A stretch of 64,000 bases of DNA from Listeria cossartiae subsp. cayugensis (GCF_014229095.1 NZ_JAARZC010000002.1:434001-498000); one strand, 5' to 3'; counted from the stretch's first letter, positions 52,803 through 63,016 are shown. Notes: generated by a model not told the origin, from the letters alone. Made by a program: numbers and translations.

Positions 52803-52991
52803 TTAAACGCGTTCCACTTTACCAGATTTAAGCGCACGAGCAGATACCCAAACTTTTTTAGGTTTGCCGTTAACCAGAATCCGTACTTTTTGCAAGTTAG
52901 CTTTCCAAGTACGTTTGCTGGAGTTCATTGCGTGGGAACGTTTGTTACCGGAACGTGATTTGCGGCCTGTAATAACACATTCTTTAGCCAT
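52803..52991 (-). CDS. rpmB: 50S ribosomal protein L28
   Basis: A 62 aa ribosomal protein starting [20 protein letters not shown] and ending in the [10 protein letters not shown] type tail. It has only one Cys, so it is the zinc-free form of L28. It stands alone on the minus strand, as in Bacillus. The RBS is GGAGGGG. Confidence 0.97.
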
Positions 52992-53068
52992 AGTTTACCC
53001 CTCCTTACAGAGCTCTTCGGATAACTTATTTAAAATAACCTATCCATTTGTTTTTCATACACTAGAAT

Positions 53069-53097
53069 AATTTATCATAAACAAGTATACTTTGCAA
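53069..53097 (-). promoter_or_regulatory. rpmB promoter
   Basis: On the minus strand TTGCAA (53092-53097), 17 bp, TAAATT (53069-53074), about 75 bp before the ATG. No conserved ribosomal-protein leader structure was recognised. Confidence 0.55.
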
Positions 53098-53176
53098 GAG
53101 GATAAGCGAAAATAGTGCAAAGAATTTTTACTTGACAGCATAAAAGTAGCTTTAATCAAGCAAATGGAGGATATGC

Positions 53177-53205
53177 TTTCCAAAGGGCCGTGATTATAGT
53201 AAAAT
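53177..53205 (+). promoter_or_regulatory. Promoter for yloU-fakA
   Basis: TTTCCA (53177-53182), 17 bp, TAAAAT (53200-53205). A perfect TTGACA at 53132 has no good -10 at the right distance. The rest of the approximately 297-bp rpmB-yloU gap shows nothing further. Confidence 0.55.
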
Positions 53206-53288
53206 AGGTAAGGACGACTTTATAATCAAATAAAATCAATAATAAAAAATAATCGAACGAGAATATAATCCACAAGGAGGAATATAGA

Positions 53289-53654
53289 ATGGCAATTGAA
53301 ATCGACACAAAGCTTGGCAAAATCGATATTACTAGTGATGTAATTGCAACAATCGCTGGCGGAGCTGCCGAAGAGAACTTTGGTATCGTTGGAATGGCAA
53401 GCAGACATCAAATTCGTGATGGTTTAACAGATATTCTTAGAAGAGAAAATTATACAAAAGGTGTTATCGTGAGACAAGAAGAAGAAGGTATACATATCGA
53501 CATGTATATCATTGTTAGCTTTGGAACAAAAATCTCCGAAGTAGCGCATAACGTACAAGAGCGCGTAAAATACACACTAGAAAAAACACTTGGTATTACA
53601 GTGGAGTCAGTGAATATTTATGTTCAAGGTGTCCGAGTAATCAAGGAATCTTAA
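53289..53654 (+). CDS. Asp23/Gls24 family protein (YloU)
   Basis: A 121 aa protein of the alkaline-shock (Asp23) family: ISSDVIATIAGGAAEEN-like start (about residues 13-30), then GVIVRQEEEG and VNIYVQGVRV. The family is envelope-stress related. The exact role is unknown. It lies 14 bp ahead of fakA, a conserved yloU-yloV pairing. Confidence 0.9.
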   Translation: MAIEIDTKLGKIDITSDVIATIAGGAAEENFGIVGMASRHQIRDGLTDILRRENYTKGVIVRQEEEGIHIDMYIIVSFGTKISEVAHNVQERVKYTLEKTLGITVESVNIYVQGVRVIKES

Positions 53655-53668
53655 GGAGGATTATGTAA

Positions 53669-55327
53669 GTGAGTATATATCAGTTAGACTCAGAGAAATT
53701 TGCAGCAATGATAGCACTTGGAGCAGAAAATTTAGCAAAAAATGCTGATTTTGTAGATTCATTAAATGTCTTCCCGGTTCCAGATGGTGACACGGGAACG
53801 AATATGAACCTATCGATGACAAGTGGCGCAGAAGAAGTTGCGAAAAACGATAAAGAAACAATTAGTGCCGTTGGAGCAAACTTAGCGAAAGGCTTACTAA
53901 TGGGTGCTCGTGGGAATTCTGGCGTTATTTTATCCCAACTTTTCCGCGGATTTTCGAAATCAATTGAAAACAAAGAAACATTAAATGCCGAAGAATTTGC
54001 CGCAGCTTTTGTAAAAGGCGTTGAAACGGCTTATAAAGCAGTTATGAAACCAGTTGAAGGAACAATCCTTACTGTAGCTCGTGAAGCGGCAAAGGCTGGT
54101 GTAGCAGCAGCAAGCGAACACAAAGAAATCGAATTAGTCATGGAAGCCATTTTGAAACAAGGAAAAGTAGCATTAGAAAAAACACCTGATTTACTTCCAG
54201 TTTTAAAAGAAGTTGGCGTAGTGGATAGTGGTGGTCAAGGTCTTATCATTATTTACGAAGGATTTTATGGCGTACTAACTGGCAAAATGGCAGAAGCACC
54301 TGATTATATGGCCTCTATGGGTGAATTAATCAATGCAGAACACCATCGCCATGTGCAAGACTTTATGTCGACAGAAGATATTCATTTTGGTTACTGTACC
54401 GAAATTATCGTTAAAATCAACGAAAATAAACCAGGGCTAAAACCTTTTGACGAAGAACAGTTCCGTCAAGATTTAAGCAAACTTGGTGATTCTTTACTTG
54501 TAGCAGCTGATGACGAAGTAGTTAAAGTACACGTTCACGTTGAACATCCGGGTGAAGTACTGAATTACGGTCAACAATATGGTAGCCTCCTTAAAATGAA
54601 AGTAGAAAATATGCGTGAACAGCATAATGAAATTGTTGGTGATGATAAAGCACCAGCGAAAGAAAAAGCGCCTTATGGTATCGTTACTGTTTCAGCAGGA
54701 GAAGGATTGAAGAAACTATTTGAAAGCATGGGTGTATCTGTTGTTCTTTCTGGTGGTCAAACAATGAATCCAAGCACAGAAGATATTGTAAAAGCGATTG
54801 AATCAGCAAACGCAGAACAAGTTTTTGTTCTTCCAAATAATAAAAATATCCAAATGGCTGCGGAACAAGCAGCGCAACTTTTAGGCGATGATAAAGTACA
54901 AATCATTCCTACAAAAACGATTCCACAAGGACTTACTGCCGTTCTTTCATTCCAAGCAGATCAAGATTTCTTAGCTAATGCAGAAGCAATGAGAGCGGCG
55001 ATTGAAGACGTGGCAAGCGGTCAAGTAACTACAGCCGTACGTGATACAACGGTGGAAGGTGTCGAAATTAAAAAAGACAGCTTCATCGGTATGGTCGAAG
55101 GTAAAATCAAAGTCAGCTGTGCAACATTAGAAGAAGCAGCTTATGAAACATTAGAAAAACTACTAGACGACGATAGCGAAATCGTTACAATTATTGTCGG
55201 TGAAGATTCAGATGTTGCAAAAGCAGAAGAACTTGCTGATAAAGTAACCGAAGCATTCCCCGATGTCGAAGTAGAAATTCACGAAGGTGACCAACCCGTT
55301 TATCCGTATATTTTTGCAGTAGAGTAA
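53669..55327 (+). CDS. fakA: Fatty acid kinase subunit FakA (DAK2 domain)
   Basis: A 552 aa kinase that phosphorylates fatty acids held by DegV/FakB proteins to acyl phosphates for PlsX/PlsY. The N-terminal DhaL (DAK2) domain has FPVPDGDTGTNM, whose Asp residues bind Mg-ATP, and GARGNSGVILSQ. A linker region leads to the C-terminal domain (about 330-550). The start is GTG 53669 behind AAGGAGG. The DegV gene at 5.1 kb is a candidate partner. Confidence 0.93.
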   Translation: MSIYQLDSEKFAAMIALGAENLAKNADFVDSLNVFPVPDGDTGTNMNLSMTSGAEEVAKNDKETISAVGANLAKGLLMGARGNSGVILSQLFRGFSKSIENKETLNAEEFAAAFVKGVETAYKAVMKPVEGTILTVAREAAKAGVAAASEHKEIELVMEAILKQGKVALEKTPDLLPVLKEVGVVDSGGQGLIIIYEGFYGVLTGKMAEAPDYMASMGELINAEHHRHVQDFMSTEDIHFGYCTEIIVKINENKPGLKPFDEEQFRQDLSKLGDSLLVAADDEVVKVHVHVEHPGEVLNYGQQYGSLLKMKVENMREQHNEIVGDDKAPAKEKAPYGIVTVSAGEGLKKLFESMGVSVVLSGGQTMNPSTEDIVKAIESANAEQVFVLPNNKNIQMAAEQAAQLLGDDKVQIIPTKTIPQGLTAVLSFQADQDFLANAEAMRAAIEDVASGQVTTAVRDTTVEGVEIKKDSFIGMVEGKIKVSCATLEEAAYETLEKLLDDDSEIVTIIVGEDSDVAKAEELADKVTEAFPDVEVEIHEGDQPVYPYIFAVE

Positions 55328-55365
55328 AGCCTCGTTGTAAATGAATAGAAGAAAGGATGATTTTA

Positions 55366-56028
55366 GTGAAATTTAATAGCGTGTTTGATATTATTGGCCC
55401 AGTGATGATTGGTCCATCAAGTTCTCATACTGCCGGTGCTAGTCGAATTGGTGCCATTGCGCGAGCTGTTTTTAATGAACAACCATCCCAAGTAGATATT
55501 CATTTATATGGTTCTTTTGCTAAAACGTATAAAGGTCACGGGACAGATGTGGCGCTGATTGGCGGATTGCTCGGTTTTGAGCCAGATGATCCACGCATGA
55601 AAGAATCCCCGCAACTGGCCGAAGAATGGGGCATGCGCATCCAGTTTATTGAAGAAGTGGAAGAGCCGCCTCATCCGAACACGGTAAAATTAGTGCTCAA
55701 ACATGGTATGCAACAAATGACCTTAATTGGCGCATCGATTGGTGGCGGAAAAGTAGAAATTATTCGCTTGAACGAATTCGAACTAGAATTCACTGGAACT
55801 GCTCCAGCTATCCTTATTTTACATCAAGACAAATTTGGCGCGATTGCTGCAGTATCTTCTGTGATTGCCGACCATAAAATTAATATCGGTCAAATGAAAG
55901 TATCCCGCAAAGTAAAAGGCGACGAAGCGTTAATGGTCATTGAAGTAGACCAACAAGTCGAACAAGCTTTAATTAGCAAAATTGCTGAATTACCAGGGAT
56001 TTATCAAGTAGCAAGTGTCATGATTTAA
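55366..56028 (+). CDS. sdaAB: L-serine dehydratase, beta subunit
   Basis: A 220 aa subunit of the two-protein iron-sulfur serine deaminase (serine to pyruvate and ammonia). SSSHTAGASRIG near residue 17 and the C-terminal ACT-type domain (about 145-218, INIGQMKVSRK) are typical. GTG 55366 has GAAAGGA upstream; the ATG at 55357 overlaps that RBS. Confidence 0.94.
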   Translation: MKFNSVFDIIGPVMIGPSSSHTAGASRIGAIARAVFNEQPSQVDIHLYGSFAKTYKGHGTDVALIGGLLGFEPDDPRMKESPQLAEEWGMRIQFIEEVEEPPHPNTVKLVLKHGMQQMTLIGASIGGGKVEIIRLNEFELEFTGTAPAILILHQDKFGAIAAVSSVIADHKINIGQMKVSRKVKGDEALMVIEVDQQVEQALISKIAELPGIYQVASVMI

Positions 56029-56064
56029 TCGCTAGTAAATCAGTGGCTTTCGCTCGATTTGTGT

Positions 56065-56108
56065 AAAGCCAAATGTGCGTAAATAAAACGTGCATTTGGC
56101 TTTATTTT
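56065..56108 (+). terminator. Hairpin terminator between sdaAB and sdaAA
   Basis: AAAGCCAAATG (56065-56075) and CATTTGGCTTT (56093-56103), with a TGCG/CG(T)G inner extension, is followed by ATTTTG. It would limit read-through into sdaAA. Confidence 0.75.
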
Positions 56109-56160
56109 GAGTTGTAAATCAGGTATGTTGGTAAAGAGTATAGAAAGTGAGTGTGGAACA

Positions 56161-57051
56161 ATGTTTAGAACTGTAGCAGAATTAGTAGATATCGCTGAAC
56201 GCGACAACCTAACTATTGCTGAAATTATGATTAAGCGTGAAATGAATATTTCTGGTTTACCGCGGGAGGAAATAACTGCCGCGATGGAACGGAATTTAGA
56301 TATTATGGAAGAAGCTATTCGCGAAGGCGAGGCTGGTGTTACTTCTACAACTGGTTTAACAGGCGGAGATGCCGTCTTAATGCAAGACTATATCAAAAAA
56401 GGAAACTTCCTATCAGGCGAAGTTTTACTTGATTCTGTCGCAAAAGCAATCGCGACAAATGAAGTCAATGCTTCGATGGGTGTCATTTGTGCAACACCAA
56501 CTGCAGGAAGCGCGGGCGTTGTACCAGGCGTACTTTTTTCTTTAAAAGATCGTTTGGAAATGACACGTGAAGATATGGTTAACTTTTTATTCACTGCAGG
56601 TGCCTTTGGGTATGTTGTTGCGAATAATGCTTTTATAAGCGGGGCAGCGGGTGGTTGTCAGGCAGAAATCGGCTCAGCAAGTGCGATGGCTTCAGCGGCG
56701 ATTGTAGCAGCAGCTGGTGGAACTCCTGAACAATCAGCACACGCAATGGCAATGACGATGAAAAACATGCTTGGACTTGTGTGTGATCCTGTAGCGGGAC
56801 TTGTAGAAGTACCATGCGTCAAACGTAATGCACTTGGTTCCTCGCAAGCAATTATTTCAGCCGATATGGCGTTAGCGGGTATTAAGAGCCGCATCCCGTG
56901 TGATGAAGTCATTGAAGCGATGCACCGTGTAGGCTTACAAATGCCAAGCTCATTACGAGAAACGGCAGAAGGAGGATTGGCGGCTACACCGACTGGACGT
57001 GCAATTCAGCGGAAGATTTTTGGACTGTCGCCAGAAGACAAGCGTGAGTGA
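56161..57051 (+). CDS. sdaAA: L-serine dehydratase, alpha subunit
   Basis: A 296 aa catalytic subunit. The Cys residues in CDPVAGLVEVPCVKRN and earlier ATPTAGSAGVVPG mark the Fe-S/substrate site. The ATG at 56161 has a weak RBS (AAAGTGAGTG), so the start is less certain than the identity. It is downstream of sdaAB but after a hairpin terminator. recG overlaps its last 8 bp. Confidence 0.93.
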   Translation: MFRTVAELVDIAERDNLTIAEIMIKREMNISGLPREEITAAMERNLDIMEEAIREGEAGVTSTTGLTGGDAVLMQDYIKKGNFLSGEVLLDSVAKAIATNEVNASMGVICATPTAGSAGVVPGVLFSLKDRLEMTREDMVNFLFTAGAFGYVVANNAFISGAAGGCQAEIGSASAMASAAIVAAAGGTPEQSAHAMAMTMKNMLGLVCDPVAGLVEVPCVKRNALGSSQAIISADMALAGIKSRIPCDEVIEAMHRVGLQMPSSLRETAEGGLAATPTGRAIQRKIFGLSPEDKRE

Positions 57052-59092
57052 ACTTAAACGAATCCCGACAACCGAAATCAAAGGAATTGGTGAAGAAACA
57101 GCTAAAACATTAAAAGAGCTAGGTTTATCGACCGTGCATGATTTACTTTGGAACTTCCCGTATCGCTACGAAGATTATCGGTTGCGGGATTTATCTGAAG
57201 TAGCGCATGAAGAACGGATTACAATCCAAGGCGAAGTGCTCACTGAAGCAACAGTTGCCTTCTACGGTCGCAAAAAATCCAAGCTCTCTTTCCGTGTGTC
57301 GACAGAAGGCCAAGTCATCAAAATCGATTTTTTCAACCAACCGTATTTAAAAAGTAAAATTAGCGTTGGCGAAACAGTAACGATTTCGGGCAAATGGGAC
57401 AAGAGCCGCGCCCAAGTTACAGCCAGCAAAATTAAAATCGGCGCTGTCGAAAATGAAGAAGAATTAGAAGGCGTTTACCGTCTAAAAGGAACGCTACGAA
57501 ATAAAACAATGCAAAAATACACTCGGCTCGCTTTTGATGCCTATAGTGGTGATATTGAGGAAGTTATCCCAGCCAATTTGCTAGAGAAATACCAATTAAT
57601 GGATCGTCTGGAAGCAGTGCGCATTCTCCATTTCCCTAAAAATAACGAGGAATTAAAACAGGCTAGACGTCGCATGGTTTACGAAGAATTCCTGTTATTC
57701 CAATTGAAAATGCAGTTTTTCCGTAAAATTGAACGTGAAAAATCAGGCGGGATTTCGATTAATTATGATGTGGAAGATTTACGTCATTATATCGAGTCGT
57801 TGCCATTCCCGCTAACCAAAGCACAAAAGCGCGTGGTGAATGAAATCTGCGGTGATATGTTATCGCATTTTCACATGAATCGCTTGCTGCAAGGGGATGT
57901 TGGCTCAGGGAAAACAGTTGTTGCCTCAATCGCGATGTATGCAGCTGCCAAAAGTGGTTTCCAAAGCGCCTTAATGGTACCGACCGAAATTTTAGCCGAG
58001 CAACATGCCAATTCGTTAGTAGAGTTATTGCAACCATTTGACATCACGGTGGGCTTGCTTACTAGTAGCGTAAAAGGAAAGCAACGCAGAGAGCTGCTTG
58101 CTATGCTGGAAAATGGCTCCATCGATGTTTTAATCGGAACGCATGCCTTAATTCAAGACGAAGTAATTTATCACCGTCTTGGTTTAGTCATTACCGATGA
58201 ACAACACCGTTTTGGCGTAGCACAGCGCCGGGTTCTTCGCGAAAAAGGTGAATTTCCAGATGTCTTATTCATGACAGCTACACCAATCCCAAGAACGCTT
58301 GCGATTACAGCATTTGGGGAAATGGACGTATCGATTATCGATGAACTTCCAGCCGGTCGAAAAGAAATTGAAACTTACTGGGTAAAACATCAAATGCTTG
58401 ATCGGGTCATCGGCTTTATGGAAAAGGAAATCGAGAAAGGGCACCAAGTTTACATCATTTGTCCTTTGATTGAAGAATCCGAAAAACTTGATGTGCAAAA
58501 TGCGATAGACGTTTTCAACATTTTACAAAACAAATGGGGCACGAAATATATTCCAGGTCTGATGCATGGTAAACTATTACCAGCGGACAAAGAGCAAATC
58601 ATGCGCGACTTTAATGATAAAAAAATCGATTGTCTTGTCTCCACAACTGTAGTTGAAGTTGGCGTAAACGTGCCGAATGCTACGATGATGGTCATTTATG
58701 ATGCCGACCGTTTTGGTTTAGCGCAGTTGCATCAACTAAGAGGCCGAGTTGGACGAGGGGCTGACCAGTCGTACTGTATTTTAATTGCTGACCCAAAAAC
58801 CGAGGTGGGTAAAGAACGTATGATGATTATGTCGGAAACGAATGACGGCTTCGTTGTTAGCGAACGCGACTTGGAACTTCGCGGACCGGGAGATTTCTTC
58901 GGTCGAAAACAAAGTGGCGTTCCAGAATTCAAAGTAGCTGACATGGTTCATGACTACCGCGTACTAGAAATAGCGCGCCAAGATGCCGTTCATATGATCT
59001 TTGAAGAAAACATGCTAGAGAACCAAACCTACGAAAAATTAGTAGCACTTCTAGAAGAAGAAGGCGTCTTTACCGAGCAAAAACTAGATTAA
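57044..59092 (+). CDS. recG: ATP-dependent DNA helicase RecG
   Basis: A 682 aa helicase for branched DNA and fork reversal. The wedge/OB domain (about 50-160) is followed by helicase motifs GDVGSGKTVV, DEQHRFG (DEQH box) and QLRGRVGRG. The GTG at 57044 gives the expected length; it overlaps sdaAA by 8 bp and has no strong RBS, so coupling is likely. Confidence 0.95.
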   Translation: MSELKRIPTTEIKGIGEETAKTLKELGLSTVHDLLWNFPYRYEDYRLRDLSEVAHEERITIQGEVLTEATVAFYGRKKSKLSFRVSTEGQVIKIDFFNQPYLKSKISVGETVTISGKWDKSRAQVTASKIKIGAVENEEELEGVYRLKGTLRNKTMQKYTRLAFDAYSGDIEEVIPANLLEKYQLMDRLEAVRILHFPKNNEELKQARRRMVYEEFLLFQLKMQFFRKIEREKSGGISINYDVEDLRHYIESLPFPLTKAQKRVVNEICGDMLSHFHMNRLLQGDVGSGKTVVASIAMYAAAKSGFQSALMVPTEILAEQHANSLVELLQPFDITVGLLTSSVKGKQRRELLAMLENGSIDVLIGTHALIQDEVIYHRLGLVITDEQHRFGVAQRRVLREKGEFPDVLFMTATPIPRTLAITAFGEMDVSIIDELPAGRKEIETYWVKHQMLDRVIGFMEKEIEKGHQVYIICPLIEESEKLDVQNAIDVFNILQNKWGTKYIPGLMHGKLLPADKEQIMRDFNDKKIDCLVSTTVVEVGVNVPNATMMVIYDADRFGLAQLHQLRGRVGRGADQSYCILIADPKTEVGKERMMIMSETNDGFVVSERDLELRGPGDFFGRKQSGVPEFKVADMVHDYRVLEIARQDAVHMIFEENMLENQTYEKLVALLEEEGVFTEQKLD

Positions 59093-59164
59093 ACCTATGT
59101 AACAATCTTTAAAAAAACTTGCAACTTGGCTTGATTTTTAATAACATATTAAAGTACCGACAAA

Positions 59165-59214
59165 ACACAAGGAAGTTCTGAATGTTATCCTACAGAGGTA
59201 ACTTCCTTTTTTTA
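59165..59214 (+). terminator. Terminator after recG
   Basis: AAGGAAGTT (59169-59177) and AACTTCCTT (59200-59208) followed by TTTTT. It separates recG from the fap operon. Confidence 0.88.
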
Positions 59215-59239
59215 CCTACTGTTTAGTAGCTGGTATTAA
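59211..59239 (+). promoter_or_regulatory. fapR-plsX-fabD-fabG promoter
   Basis: TTTACC (59211-59216), 17 bp, TATTAA (59234-59239) with an extended TGG. Confidence 0.75.
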
Positions 59240-59240
59240 T
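59222..59240 (+). promoter_or_regulatory. FapR operator
   Basis: TTTAGTAGCTGGTATTAAT fits the FapR consensus type (TTAGTACCWGGTACTAA) with a few changes. It covers the spacer and the -10. FapR would be released by malonyl-CoA or malonyl-ACP. Confidence 0.85.
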
Positions 59241-59272
59241 ACCTTTCACAAAAAAGAGATGAGGATACGTGC

Positions 59273-59842
59273 ATGAAAAAATATTCTAAAAAGGATCGTC
59301 AAATGAAACTTCAAGTAGCCATTGAAGAAAATCCTTTCATAACAGATGAGCAGCTTGCGGAAAAATTTGGGGTCAGTGTGCAAACTATCCGTTTAGATAG
59401 AGTAGCACTTTCTATCCCCGAACTCAGAGAGCGAATCAAACATGTTGCGAGTGTCAATTATGCCGATGCAGTAAAAAGCCTTCCCATCGATGAAGTGATT
59501 GGTGAAATTATTGATATTCAACTTAGCAAGAGCGCTATTTCGATTTTTGATGTGCGAAGTGAGCATGTGTTTAAACGAAATAAAATCGCTCGCGGGCATC
59601 ATTTATTTGCTCAAGCTAATTCCTTAGCAACCGCAGTCATCCCAAATGAACTAGCTTTAACTACACAAGCAACCGTTCGCTTTGTTCGTTCTGTAAACGA
59701 AGGAGAACGCATCATCGCAAAAGCAAAAGTACGTCCGGCAACAGACAACAGAGCCATCACAATAGTAGATGTCAAAAGCTATGTTGGAGATGAAATAGTA
59801 CTTAAAGGTAAGTTTGAAATGTATCACGCAACGCAAAAATGA
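59273..59842 (+). CDS. fapR: Fatty acid/phospholipid synthesis regulator FapR
   Basis: A 189 aa repressor. The N-terminal HTH (about 20-60, [16 protein letters not shown]) is followed by a hot-dog fold effector domain (about 70-185, ending [11 protein letters not shown]) that binds malonyl-CoA/ACP. It begins the operon with plsX, fabD and fabG and should control itself through the box at its promoter. Confidence 0.96.
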   Translation: MKKYSKKDRQMKLQVAIEENPFITDEQLAEKFGVSVQTIRLDRVALSIPELRERIKHVASVNYADAVKSLPIDEVIGEIIDIQLSKSAISIFDVRSEHVFKRNKIARGHHLFAQANSLATAVIPNELALTTQATVRFVRSVNEGERIIAKAKVRPATDNRAITIVDVKSYVGDEIVLKGKFEMYHATQK

Positions 59843-59862
59843 AAATAAAGGACTGACGTATA

Positions 59863-60876
59863 ATGAAAATTGCTGTAGATGCGATGGGTGGAGATCACGC
59901 ACCAAAAGAAATTGTTATAGGTGTGATGCAAGCTGTTGCCCAATATAAAGATATCGAAATTCTTCTTTTTGGAGACGAAACAAAAATCAATGAATATTTA
60001 ACAGATAAAACGCGTGTAAAAATCATACATACTGATGAAAAAATTGAAAGTGATGATGAACCAGTTCGCGCTGTAAAACGGAAGAAAAAAGCTTCTATGG
60101 TTCTTGCTGCTCAAGCGGTTAAAGACGGGGAAGCGGATGCGTGTATTTCTGCTGGGAACACGGGGGCATTAATGTCAACTGGACTTTTCGTTATTGGCCG
60201 TATTAAAGGTATCGACCGTCCAGCACTTGCGCCAACACTGCCAACAGTTACTGGGAAAGGTTTCGTAATGCTTGATTTAGGAGCAAATGCCGAAGCAAAA
60301 CCAGAACATTTACTTCAATTTGGTTTAATGGGCTCGGTTTACGCGGAAAAAGTACGTAAAATCGAGCGTCCACGCGTAGCCCTTTTAAATATCGGAACAG
60401 AAGAAACAAAAGGTAACGACTTAACGAAAAAAGCATTTGAGCTGATGAAAAACCAAGATGCTTATGAATTTATCGGTAATATTGAAGCGCGTGACTTATT
60501 AATGGATGTAGCCGATGTCGTTGTTACAGATGGCTTTACTGGTAATATGGTGCTGAAATCGATTGAAGGAACAGGCGCTGCTTTCCTAAGTATGCTCAAA
60601 ATGAGTTTACTAAATGGCTTTAAAAATAAAGTTGCAGCAAGCTTCCTGAAAAAAGATTTAATGGCATTAAAAGCAAAAATGGATTACAGCGAATACGGCG
60701 GCGCTTGTTTGTTCGGCGTTCAAGCTCCTGTCGTAAAAGCGCACGGTTCATCCAATGCCAATGGTATTTTCACGACAATCCGTCAAGTACGTGAAATGGT
60801 TGAAAAACAAGTAGTAGAAACAATTATCGCAGAAGTAGATAAAGTAAAAGTAGGAGGAACAGAAGCAAATGACTAA
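59863..60876 (+). CDS. plsX: Phosphate acyltransferase PlsX
   Basis: A 337 aa enzyme interconverting acyl-ACP and acyl phosphate, the first step to phosphatidic acid. The hallmark [10 protein letters not shown] is at the N-terminus, with SAGNTGALM and [11 protein letters not shown] further on. It also links to the FakA product (acyl phosphate). It overlaps fabD by 8 bp. Confidence 0.97.
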   Translation: MKIAVDAMGGDHAPKEIVIGVMQAVAQYKDIEILLFGDETKINEYLTDKTRVKIIHTDEKIESDDEPVRAVKRKKKASMVLAAQAVKDGEADACISAGNTGALMSTGLFVIGRIKGIDRPALAPTLPTVTGKGFVMLDLGANAEAKPEHLLQFGLMGSVYAEKVRKIERPRVALLNIGTEETKGNDLTKKAFELMKNQDAYEFIGNIEARDLLMDVADVVVTDGFTGNMVLKSIEGTGAAFLSMLKMSLLNGFKNKVAASFLKKDLMALKAKMDYSEYGGACLFGVQAPVVKAHGSSNANGIFTTIRQVREMVEKQVVETIIAEVDKVKVGGTEAND

Positions 60877-61810
60877 AATCGCATTCGTATTTCCCGGTCA
60901 AGGAGCACAAAAAATTGGCATGGGGCAAGATGTAGCAGCAGAATATCCCGAAGCAAAAAAAATCTATGATGATGCTGACGAAAGATTAGGTTTTTCCATC
61001 ACAGACGTTATTACAGAAGGACCAATTGAACTATTAACAAAATCTGAAAATGCACAACCAGCGCTTGTTTCCACAAGTGTAGCGATTTTACGCGCATTAG
61101 AAACATATGGTGTCAAAGCAGATTATGTAGCAGGACATAGCCTTGGAGAATATAGCGCACTTGTTGCAGGTGGCTTTTTAGAAGCCAGTGATGCGATTTA
61201 TCTTGTACGTAAACGTGGCGAATTAATGGAAGCAGCTGTACCAAATGGTGCCGGCGCAATGGCTGCCGTTCTTGGCGTAGACCGCGCGACATTAAAAACA
61301 ATCACTGAAGAAGTAACTAGAGAAGGCGACGCAGTACAACTTGCTAACCTTAATTGCCCAGGACAAATCGTTATCTCAGGAACAACTGCTGGCGTTGAAA
61401 AAGCTGGCGAAAAAGCCAAAGCTAGTGGCGCAAAACGTGTATTACCACTTGCAGTTAGCGGACCTTTCCACTCTAGCTTAATGGAACCAGCTGCACTTGC
61501 TTTCCGTGATATTTTAGCAGAAGTAACCATTTCCGATGGTAACATTCCGGTTGTTAACAATGTTGATGCTAAGCAAACAACAGATAAAGCCGAAATTAGC
61601 GATAAACTAATCAAACAAATTTATTCCCCGGTATTATGGGAAGATATCGTCGAAGAACTAATTAAAAACGGCGTAGACACATTTGTAGAGATTGGTTCTG
61701 GAAAAGTGTTAGCTGGTTTAATTAAAAAAATCAATCGTGATGTGACCGTACTGTCCGCAGGTGATGTGGAATCAGTGAAAAGCGTTGCGGCGACTTTGAA
61801 AGGAGAATAA
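60869..61810 (+). CDS. fabD: Malonyl-CoA:ACP transacylase
   Basis: A 313 aa enzyme loading malonyl onto [16 protein letters not shown] and the nucleophile [10 protein letters not shown] (Ser) are clear, with the His in SGPFHSSLM. The RBS is AGGAGG. It lies between plsX and fabG. Confidence 0.97.
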   Translation: MTKIAFVFPGQGAQKIGMGQDVAAEYPEAKKIYDDADERLGFSITDVITEGPIELLTKSENAQPALVSTSVAILRALETYGVKADYVAGHSLGEYSALVAGGFLEASDAIYLVRKRGELMEAAVPNGAGAMAAVLGVDRATLKTITEEVTREGDAVQLANLNCPGQIVISGTTAGVEKAGEKAKASGAKRVLPLAVSGPFHSSLMEPAALAFRDILAEVTISDGNIPVVNNVDAKQTTDKAEISDKLIKQIYSPVLWEDIVEELIKNGVDTFVEIGSGKVLAGLIKKINRDVTVLSAGDVESVKSVAATLKGE

Positions 61811-61813
61811 TCA

Positions 61814-62557
61814 ATGACTTTACAAGGCAAAGTAGCAGTAGTAACAGGCGGCTCACGTGGAATTGGTCGCGACATCGCCATCCATTTAGCCAAAGAAGGC
61901 GCGAATATTTTCTTCAATTACAATGGTAGCCCAGAAGCAGCAGAAGAAACAGCCAAACTGGTTGCCGAACATGGCGTGGAAGTAGAAGCAATGAAAGCCA
62001 ACGTAGCCATTGCAGAAGACGTGGATGCGTTTTTCAAACAAGCAATTGAGCGTTTTGGTCGTGTCGACATTTTAGTAAATAATGCGGGAGTTACGCGCGA
62101 TAATTTGTTAATGCGTATGAAAGAAGAAGAGTGGGATGATGTGATTAATATCAACCTAAAAGGAACTTTCCTTTGTACTAAAGCAGTGACACGTACAATG
62201 ATGAAACAACGCGCTGGTAAAATTATTAATATGGCGTCTGTAGTTGGCTTAATTGGTAACGCTGGTCAAGCGAACTATGTAGCAAGTAAAGCTGGTGTGA
62301 TCGGCCTTACAAAAACAACTGCTCGTGAATTAGCGCCACGTGGAATTAACGTGAATGCTGTCGCTCCAGGTTTTATTACAACAGAAATGACCGACAAATT
62401 AGACGAGAAAACAAAAGAAGCAATGTTAGCGCAAATTCCGCTAGGTGCTTATGGAACTACGGAAGATATTGCAAATGCAGTTCTTTTCTTAGCAAGTGAT
62501 GCATCGAAGTATATTACTGGTCAAACAATATCCGTTGATGGCGGCATGGTGATGTAA
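61814..62557 (+). CDS. fabG: 3-oxoacyl-ACP reductase
   Basis: A 247 aa NADPH-dependent SDR reducing beta-ketoacyl-ACP. The nucleotide site is [10 protein letters not shown], and the triad is in MASVVG (Ser) and YVASKAG (Tyr-x3-Lys). It starts 3 bp after fabD. A short hairpin follows before acpP. Confidence 0.97.
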   Translation: MTLQGKVAVVTGGSRGIGRDIAIHLAKEGANIFFNYNGSPEAAEETAKLVAEHGVEVEAMKANVAIAEDVDAFFKQAIERFGRVDILVNNAGVTRDNLLMRMKEEEWDDVININLKGTFLCTKAVTRTMMKQRAGKIINMASVVGLIGNAGQANYVASKAGVIGLTKTTARELAPRGINVNAVAPGFITTEMTDKLDEKTKEAMLAQIPLGAYGTTEDIANAVLFLASDASKYITGQTISVDGGMVM

Positions 62558-62561
62558 AATG

Positions 62562-62609
62562 GGTTAATGAATGCGAATTAACTTGGGTCGCATTACTTTA
62601 AATATTTTT
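62562..62609 (+). terminator. Weak terminator-like hairpin after fabG
   Basis: AATGCGA (62570-62576) and TCGCATT (62588-62594), then ACTTTAAATATTTTT. The stem is short; it may give partial termination before the acpP promoter. Confidence 0.5.
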
Positions 62610-62610
62610 G

Positions 62611-62639
62611 TTTACGTAGGAGAAATAATCCTATATAAT
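62611..62639 (+). promoter_or_regulatory. acpP promoter
   Basis: TTTACG (62611-62616), 17 bp, perfect TATAAT (62634-62639), 24 bp before the ATG. It gives acpP its own strong expression. Confidence 0.82.
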
Positions 62640-62660
62640 ACTTGGAGGGAGGTGAAGTGA

Positions 62661-62897
<237 letters not shown>

Positions 62898-62923
62898 AAC
62901 TTTATGTGACCGGATAAATGAGG

Positions 62924-62995
62924 GTGCCCGTGTTACTTATCTTTGCTGTGGTAACTTCCGCACGCGAGATAAGTAGTACAGGTAGCCTCTTTTTC
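62924..62995 (+). terminator. Long imperfect terminator hairpin after acpP
   Basis: Two 23-nt arms (about 62928-62950 and 62967-62989; outer GAGG/CCTC, inner TACTTATCT/AGATAAGTA) pair at 18 Watson-Crick and 3 G-T positions, followed by TTTTTC. It likely ends the acpP mRNA and may limit read-through into rnc. Confidence 0.75.
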
Positions 62996-63016
62996 AAGGT
63001 CGAGGAAGATTTGTTG

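Noticed and set aside
52735-53288. Zinc-dependent (Zur) regulation of L28 (rpmB)
   Set aside because: L28 here lacks the CxxC pairs and no Zur-type palindrome was seen upstream.
61198-61614. Minus-strand 138-codon ORF inside fabD
   Set aside because: Shadow ORF without RBS or family resemblance.
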